16,756 nucleotides of DNA from RXOA01 sp964547105. GTDB taxonomy: Bacteria; Bipolaricaulota; Bipolaricaulia; UBA7950; UBA9294. The stretch spans positions 1-16,756 of the forward strand of contig CAZJLO010000040.1 in NCBI GenBank assembly GCA_964547105.1. The letters run 5' to 3'. The notes below the pieces were generated by a model that searched no databases, was not told the DNA's origin, and was given only the letters and a program-made list of their open reading frames with translations. Shown here piece by piece: positions 12,706 through 16,756 of the stretch. Made by a program: the position numbers and the translations under genes. The stretch's first letter is position 1, and the number at the start of each line of letters is the position of its first letter.

Positions 12706-15639
12706 ATGCAGACGTTCTTTAAGCGACATCAGAAGACGATCATTTGGATCGTCGTTGGGATCTTCATTATCAGCGCCGGTTTGGTGACGTTGAACCAGGC
12801 TGGATTGTTCTCCGGGTCGTCTTCGAGACAGACGGCGGCCGGAGCGCTGACCTATGTGGCCACCGTGGACGGCACGGAGATCTCAGTAGAAGCATTCGAC
12901 ACTGCATGGCGCAACACGCTTGAATACTACAGCGACCTGTATCAGCAGATCGGGATGGACTTCAACGATGTGCTCGAAGGTGTCAGAGGTGTCCTGTATC
13001 TCCGGGAGCTAGAGGCTCAGGTCACGCAAGATCTCATCCGCCAAGCGGTGCTTGAAAACGAAGCGAAGCGCCGCGGGATCAACGCTCCTTCGGATGAGAT
13101 CCAGGAAGCGTATGACGAGCAATACGCTCAGTATGCCACGTACTACGGAGATGAGTTGAGCAACGTGGTGCAAGGCGCGCTCGGGATCACGCTGGTTCAA
13201 TTTCAGCAGCGGCTGCGTGACGGAATCGCAACGCAGATCCGCAGCGAATTGGTCCGAGAGGCCGTCGTTGGCGTGATCGACCCTAGCGAGGAACAGCTGC
13301 GGTCCTACTACGAGCAGAACATCGCTGACTATGATCAGCCGGAACAGGTTCGTGCATCGCACATTCTCGTCACCGACCCCGATCTTGCCGCTCAACTTCG
13401 AGAGCAGCTCCTGGCTGGAGCGGACTTCGCCGAACTGGCGACCGAGTACTCCGAAGACGCGGGAACGCAAGGAAGCGGGGGAGATCTCGGATGGTTCGGG
13501 CGGGGCGAGATGGTTCCCGAATTCGAACAGGCTGCGTTCTCGCTGGAGAGCGGTGCGATCAGCGATGTCGTGGAGACCGACTACGGTTACCACTTGATCC
13601 AGGTGACCGACCGGCGTGAGCATATGACGCCGTCGTTTGCGGATGTGGAAGACGATGTCCGTGCGGAGTATGTCGAGGAACAGCGGACGGAGATCTTCGC
13701 TGCATGGGTGGAGGGAGCCGTAGACTCGGCGGACGTTGTGATCGCGGTTCCGGAGATCAACGCTTACCTGCTGCAGCTTGAGGACACCGATCTGGGATTG
13801 GCTGAATTCGAGCGGCTGCGGGACGAGAACCTGACGGACGATCCGTACGTGGACTACTACATCGGCTCGATCTACGAAAGCAAGATGAACCTTGCCACAG
13901 CGGATCTTGCTGCATTGGAGGCGCTGGAGGAACAGGTCGAACTCTCTCAAATCGTCGTCGGCGAGGAAGCGCTTGCCGAAGATCTTCGCGCCCAGCTGAT
14001 CGAGGGAGCATCGTTTGCCGAGCTGGCGCAGGAGTACTCGACGGATGAGGCAACAGCGGCCGATGGTGGGGCGCTGGGGTTCGTTTCGCGATCCGATTTA
14101 TCGGATGGGCTTGCCGAGGTGGCGTTCGGGCTAGCGATCGGTTCGCCGAGTGAGGTGCTGGCCGCGGACGATGAATTCGTAATCTTGCTTGTCACCGATT
14201 CCACTCCCGGGGCTTCCGAGGAGGACCGGGAGCAGATGGAGACGCTTCAAGCCGATATCGAGCACTACCGAAGCGCGGCGCTTGAATCGTACCTTGTCGT
14301 GCTTGGCGAGGGGATTGAAGACGAGCCATTCTTGGAGAAGATCCTGTCGTTTGATCCTGATAACACCCAGGTGCTTTTCCGCCTTGGCAAGCTATTGCTC
14401 GAAGATGGAACGGATGTGGCCCTGAACGAAGCGGAGGAACGGTTCTTGCAGGTGCTGTCGATCGATTCCGACCATGTCGCATCGCGGATCGGACTCGGGG
14501 ACACCTTCGCAGCACGAGGCGACTTCGAGAACGCCATTGTCCACTACGAGCTGGCGCTCGATCTCTGGTCGGAAGACACGTCGCTCATGTTGAAGCTCGC
14601 CGAGGCGCACATCGCCGTGGGTGAACTTGAAGCCGGTGGCGATATCCTTGACCTGCTCGACGGAGTCATCGCCTCCACCGACGGGCTGCAGATGCTTGAG
14701 GCGACCGTTCAGAGCCTGCGCGGCGACATAGCTCTCGCCTCTCTGGAGGAGGCGGTTGCCGATCGCGATGAGCTGATCGACAGCGGGCAGACGTCCGACT
14801 CGCCGGACGTGGTTGCCGTCGATGAAATCATCGCGCAGCTGGCCGGAGAGGCGATCGGCGCATACGAAAGCGCATTGAGTTCGAGCGGATCCGGGACCCA
14901 GCAGCAGCTCCAGTTGGGAACGGTCTACCTGCTGGCGGGGGAGGCAATGGAAGCGGAGCGAACGTTCCGCGAAGCGATCCGCCAGTCGCCGTACCGCGCC
15001 GAGGCGCACAAGGGACTTGGTGACGCGCTGATGGCTCAGAATCAGGAAGAGGAAGCGGCTGAGAGCTACCGCGACGCATTCCTGTACGCGTTCGATCTTT
15101 CCCTGAAGGCCGAAATCGGGACATCGCTTGTTTCGCTCCTGCCCGACGACCTCACGCGGCGGTTCCAGCTTGCCGGCGTGCTCGAAGAGCTTGAAGACTG
15201 GGACGGCGCGATCCGTCAATACGGAGCCGTGCTGAACCTAAGCGTTAACGATCTTGAGGCATATACACGAATCTCTGCTGCGTACGAAGCTCGTGGAGAT
15301 CTGGAGACGGCTCGCGAGTATGCACAGCGGGGAGCCGATCGAGCCCCGACTGCATCCACCGAACGCGCGTTCCTGGAACGGGTTGTCGAACTGGATCGAC
15401 AGATCGTCGGCGAAGAGGAGCCGCTTTCGTCGTCGGGGCAGGACGCGATGATCCGTCTGGCGGAAATGGACATCGAGATCGGTGACGCCATCGAAGCGAA
15501 GACGCGCTTGGACGAACTGCGCTCGTTCGGAGACTATCGCTCCGAGGATGTCGAACGCCTCATTGGGGTAGCGGAAACGCTGCTTGCGCCGGCCGGCGCA
15601 AGCATGCCGGATGTGCAAACGGGAAGCGATGTCCCGTAG
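12706..15639 (+). CDS. Membrane-anchored parvulin-type foldase with TPR repeats (SurA/PpiD-like)
   Basis: This 977-residue extracytoplasmic chaperone candidate has a short basic N-terminus and one transmembrane helix (about 11-30). A SurA_N-like region (about 50-190) follows. Parvulin domain 1 (about 215-302) keeps ASHILV, GGDLGWFGRGEMVPEFEQAA and YGYHLIQV, so it looks active as a peptidyl-prolyl isomerase. Parvulin domain 2 (about 413-497) has lost both histidines: SQIVV replaces SHILV and DDEFVILLV replaces YGYHL, suggesting a binding-only domain. From about 540 to 960 lie TPR-like helical repeats, for example ASRIGLGDTFAARGDFENAI and AHKGLGDALMAQNQEEEAA. PpiD and PrsA proteins normally have no such TPR tail. 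It is the first gene of the right-hand operon; its end overlaps mazG by 11 bases. Substrates are unknown. Confidence 0.88.
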   Translation: MQTFFKRHQKTIIWIVVGIFIISAGLVTLNQAGLFSGSSSRQTAAGALTYVATVDGTEISVEAFDTAWRNTLEYYSDLYQQIGMDFNDVLEGVRGVLYLRELEAQVTQDLIRQAVLENEAKRRGINAPSDEIQEAYDEQYAQYATYYGDELSNVVQGALGITLVQFQQRLRDGIATQIRSELVREAVVGVIDPSEEQLRSYYEQNIADYDQPEQVRASHILVTDPDLAAQLREQLLAGADFAELATEYSEDAGTQGSGGDLGWFGRGEMVPEFEQAAFSLESGAISDVVETDYGYHLIQVTDRREHMTPSFADVEDDVRAEYVEEQRTEIFAAWVEGAVDSADVVIAVPEINAYLLQLEDTDLGLAEFERLRDENLTDDPYVDYYIGSIYESKMNLATADLAALEALEEQVELSQIVVGEEALAEDLRAQLIEGASFAELAQEYSTDEATAADGGALGFVSRSDLSDGLAEVAFGLAIGSPSEVLAADDEFVILLVTDSTPGASEEDREQMETLQADIEHYRSAALESYLVVLGEGIEDEPFLEKILSFDPDNTQVLFRLGKLLLEDGTDVALNEAEERFLQVLSIDSDHVASRIGLGDTFAARGDFENAIVHYELALDLWSEDTSLMLKLAEAHIAVGELEAGGDILDLLDGVIASTDGLQMLEATVQSLRGDIALASLEEAVADRDELIDSGQTSDSPDVVAVDEIIAQLAGEAIGAYESALSSSGSGTQQQLQLGTVYLLAGEAMEAERTFREAIRQSPYRAEAHKGLGDALMAQNQEEEAAESYRDAFLYAFDLSLKAEIGTSLVSLLPDDLTRRFQLAGVLEELEDWDGAIRQYGAVLNLSVNDLEAYTRISAAYEARGDLETAREYAQRGADRAPTASTERAFLERVVELDRQIVGEEEPLSSSGQDAMIRLAEMDIEIGDAIEAKTRLDELRSFGDYRSEDVERLIGVAETLLAPAGASMPDVQTGSDVP

Positions 15640-16273
15640 GACATTCGAGGAACTCGTCGCGTTGATCGCGAGGCTTCGGGGCGAGGATGGATGCCCTTGG
15701 GATCGTGCCCAAGACCATGCATCGCTTCGTCGCTTCGTGGTCGAAGAAGCACATGAAGTCGTCGCCGCCATCGACGCCGAGGCGTGGGATGCTCTTGCGG
15801 ATGAGTTGGGCGACTTGTTGCTGCAAGTTCTTCTTCACAGTCAAATCGCCACCGAGCAAGAACGGTTTACGATCGATGACGTGCTTGAAGGGCTGGCGGC
15901 GAAACTCGTGCGACGGCACCCACATGTGTTTGCCGACGCTCCGGGGGACCTGGAGACGATTCGGCGAACCTGGCGTGAGGTCAAACACGCCGAGAATCGG
16001 CGGCCGATTGCCCTTCCGACGTTGCTTGCGGCGCGCAAGAAGATCGAGGAGATCAACGCATCGGGGCGCTTGATCGGCGATCTTTGCGTGACGAGCGAGG
16101 AGGCAAGCGAAGAGAGCCGCGCCGGACGAGTCCTTCTGGAATCGATCGCGACGGTGATCGAGATGGATCAGGATCCCGAATTGGCGCTGCAACGGGCGAT
16201 GCGGGACCTTGATTCCGCCAGCGACGAGGCGGAAGGAGACGAGCCATGCAGCATGCCCTCGTCTACTGGCTGA
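15629..16273 (+). CDS. mazG: MazG nucleoside triphosphate pyrophosphohydrolase with decayed second domain
   Basis: MazG hydrolyses NTPs and dNTPs to monophosphates and pyrophosphate. The first domain has the family layout: LIARLRGEDGCPWDRAQDH (12-30), the metal-binding EEAHE at 39-43 and ELGD at 59-62, then VRRHPHVFAD (94-103). Full MazG proteins have a second domain with a similar E-x2-E...E-L-G-D set. Here that part (about 128-195) is shortened: LPTLLAARKKIEEINASG and DPELALQRAMRDLD remain, but the metal site is lost. At 214 residues it is shorter than the usual ~255-265. The start at 15629 (MSRRTFEEL) overlaps the upstream gene by 11 bases; an in-frame ATG at 15584 would add 15 residues without homology. 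The last 28 bases overlap the next gene. Confidence 0.9.
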   Translation: MSRRTFEELVALIARLRGEDGCPWDRAQDHASLRRFVVEEAHEVVAAIDAEAWDALADELGDLLLQVLLHSQIATEQERFTIDDVLEGLAAKLVRRHPHVFADAPGDLETIRRTWREVKHAENRRPIALPTLLAARKKIEEINASGRLIGDLCVTSEEASEESRAGRVLLESIATVIEMDQDPELALQRAMRDLDSASDEAEGDEPCSMPSSTG

Positions 16274-16503
16274 GTACGGCCGAAGAAGAAGTCCACTTCA
16301 TCGACGCGATCATCAGTTGTTACGACGGGGTGGCCAATGTTCGCCGCGAGTATCGCCTCCAGGACGGCCGGATGTACTTCAAGACCTACGTATCGCCGGG
16401 GATGGAGGAAGAGTTTCTCGAGATCTTGCAGCGGCTTCTGCAGGTCGGTCGGATTCACGACTATCGGAAGGGAGACTTGGATGCGCCTGCTCCGGCCGGT
16501 TGA
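16246..16503 (+). CDS. Small DUF4911-like protein
   Basis: This 85-residue cytoplasmic protein of unknown function has an alternating strand-helix-strand-strand-helix pattern: ALVYWLS, EVHFIDAIISCYDG, VANVRREYRL, RMYFKTYVSP and EEFLEILQRLLQ. This layout resembles DUF4911 proteins of Firmicutes, but I recall that family only in outline, so the name is tentative. AAGGAG (16233-16238) lies seven bases before the ATG. It overlaps mazG by 28 bases and the HAD phosphatase gene by 23 bases, so expression should be coupled to both. Confidence 0.65.
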   Translation: MQHALVYWLSTAEEEVHFIDAIISCYDGVANVRREYRLQDGRMYFKTYVSPGMEEEFLEILQRLLQVGRIHDYRKGDLDAPAPAG

Positions 16504-16756
16504 AACGATCTCATCGCTTGAGGAGATCGACCTTCAAAACCTGATCGATCGGGGAATCCGCTTCCTGCTTGTTGACCTGGATAACACACTTGGCGGACGG
16601 CGAGCCAAGCGGCTGGACACCGAAGTTGAGCCGTTTCTCGATCTGGCGGAGAAGCTTGGAATCTCGGTTGCCGTTCTGACCAACCGTCGCTGGGCCGTCG
16701 ACGACGATTCGGTAGCGCTGCTTCGCCGGCTGGTCCCTGTGCTGCATCATGCCGGG
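16481..16756 (+). CDS. HAD-superfamily phosphatase, YqeG-like (partial, N-terminal 92 residues)
   Basis: HAD IIIA phosphatases use an aspartate nucleophile with magnesium to remove phosphate. Motif I is DLDNTL at residues 32-37, with D32 as nucleophile and D34 as general acid. Motif II, VLTNRR (65-70), is consistent with the family threonine or serine. Motif III is beyond the right edge. The order fits YqeG, a small family near shikimate genes in Firmicutes, though GG follows motif I where a tryptophan is common nearby. AAGGGAG (16468-16474) precedes the ATG at 16481. The 23-base overlap with the previous gene suggests coupling. The substrate is unknown. Confidence 0.82.
   Translation, partial: MRLLRPVETISSLEEIDLQNLIDRGIRFLLVDLDNTLGGRRAKRLDTEVEPFLDLAEKLGISVAVLTNRRWAVDDDSVALLRRLVPVLHHAG

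Noticed and set aside
14392..15219. Minus-strand open frame of 275 codons
   Set aside because: Antisense to the TPR region of the foldase; no recognisable motif and no ribosome-binding site.
7843..15639. Transporter and foldase both encode exactly 977 residues
   Set aside because: The sequences are unrelated, so equal length is coincidence.
1..16756. CRISPR arrays, tRNA or rRNA genes, insertion sequences, prophage
   Set aside because: None was found by eye on either strand; no regularly spaced repeat, tRNA arm pattern or transposase motif was seen.

Overview
The window is a 16.8 kb piece of a bacterial genome. It is most likely an anaerobe, and probably a draft or metagenome-assembled sequence, because a run of ten N's sits inside a conserved gene. 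NifJ-type pyruvate:ferredoxin oxidoreductase, a cyclic 2,3-diphosphoglycerate synthetase-like GTPase, RNase Y, SpoVS and a YqeG-type HAD phosphatase together suggest a deep-branching anaerobic lineage (Firmicutes-, Thermotogae- or Acetothermia/Bipolaricaulota-like). This placement is inference from gene content only. Promoters look like housekeeping sigma type, and a 17-base spacer recurs.

Left part (1-5250). A leftward nifJ runs off the left edge. Divergent from it is a compact rightward operon: a 78-residue secreted peptide precursor carrying four copies of a P-[IV]-H-x-P-G-x-[ML] repeat, then a cupin-HD-GYP protein with an intact phosphodiesterase motif set, then a 64-residue two-helix membrane protein. 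A hairpin separates it from the convergent cpgS-like gene. The cpgS-like gene is divergent from pgsA-like, which is probably leaderless.

Middle part (5250-12600). pgsA and rluD converge, and their coding ends overlap by 53 bp. rluD and nusA are divergent, with -10 boxes that overlap on opposite strands. The nusA leader carries an intrinsic-terminator-like hairpin (a candidate attenuator), and NusA itself lacks about 30 residues of its N-terminal domain. Then follow a 977-residue RND/MMPL transporter, rny (RNase Y, disrupted by an apparent one-base frameshift and an undersized assembly gap) and spoVS.

Right part (12600-16756). A promoter of the form TTGNCN-N17-TACCAT precedes a tightly packed, overlapping operon: a membrane-anchored protein with one intact and one degenerate parvulin domain plus TPR repeats, MazG with a decayed second domain, a DUF4911-like small protein, and a YqeG-like HAD phosphatase cut by the window edge.

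The best candidate for an undescribed system is the 2369-3729 operon. It joins a tandem-repeat exported peptide to a cyclic-di-nucleotide phosphodiesterase with a small-ligand (cupin) sensor and a small membrane protein. The repeats and motifs are seen directly; a signalling role is inference.
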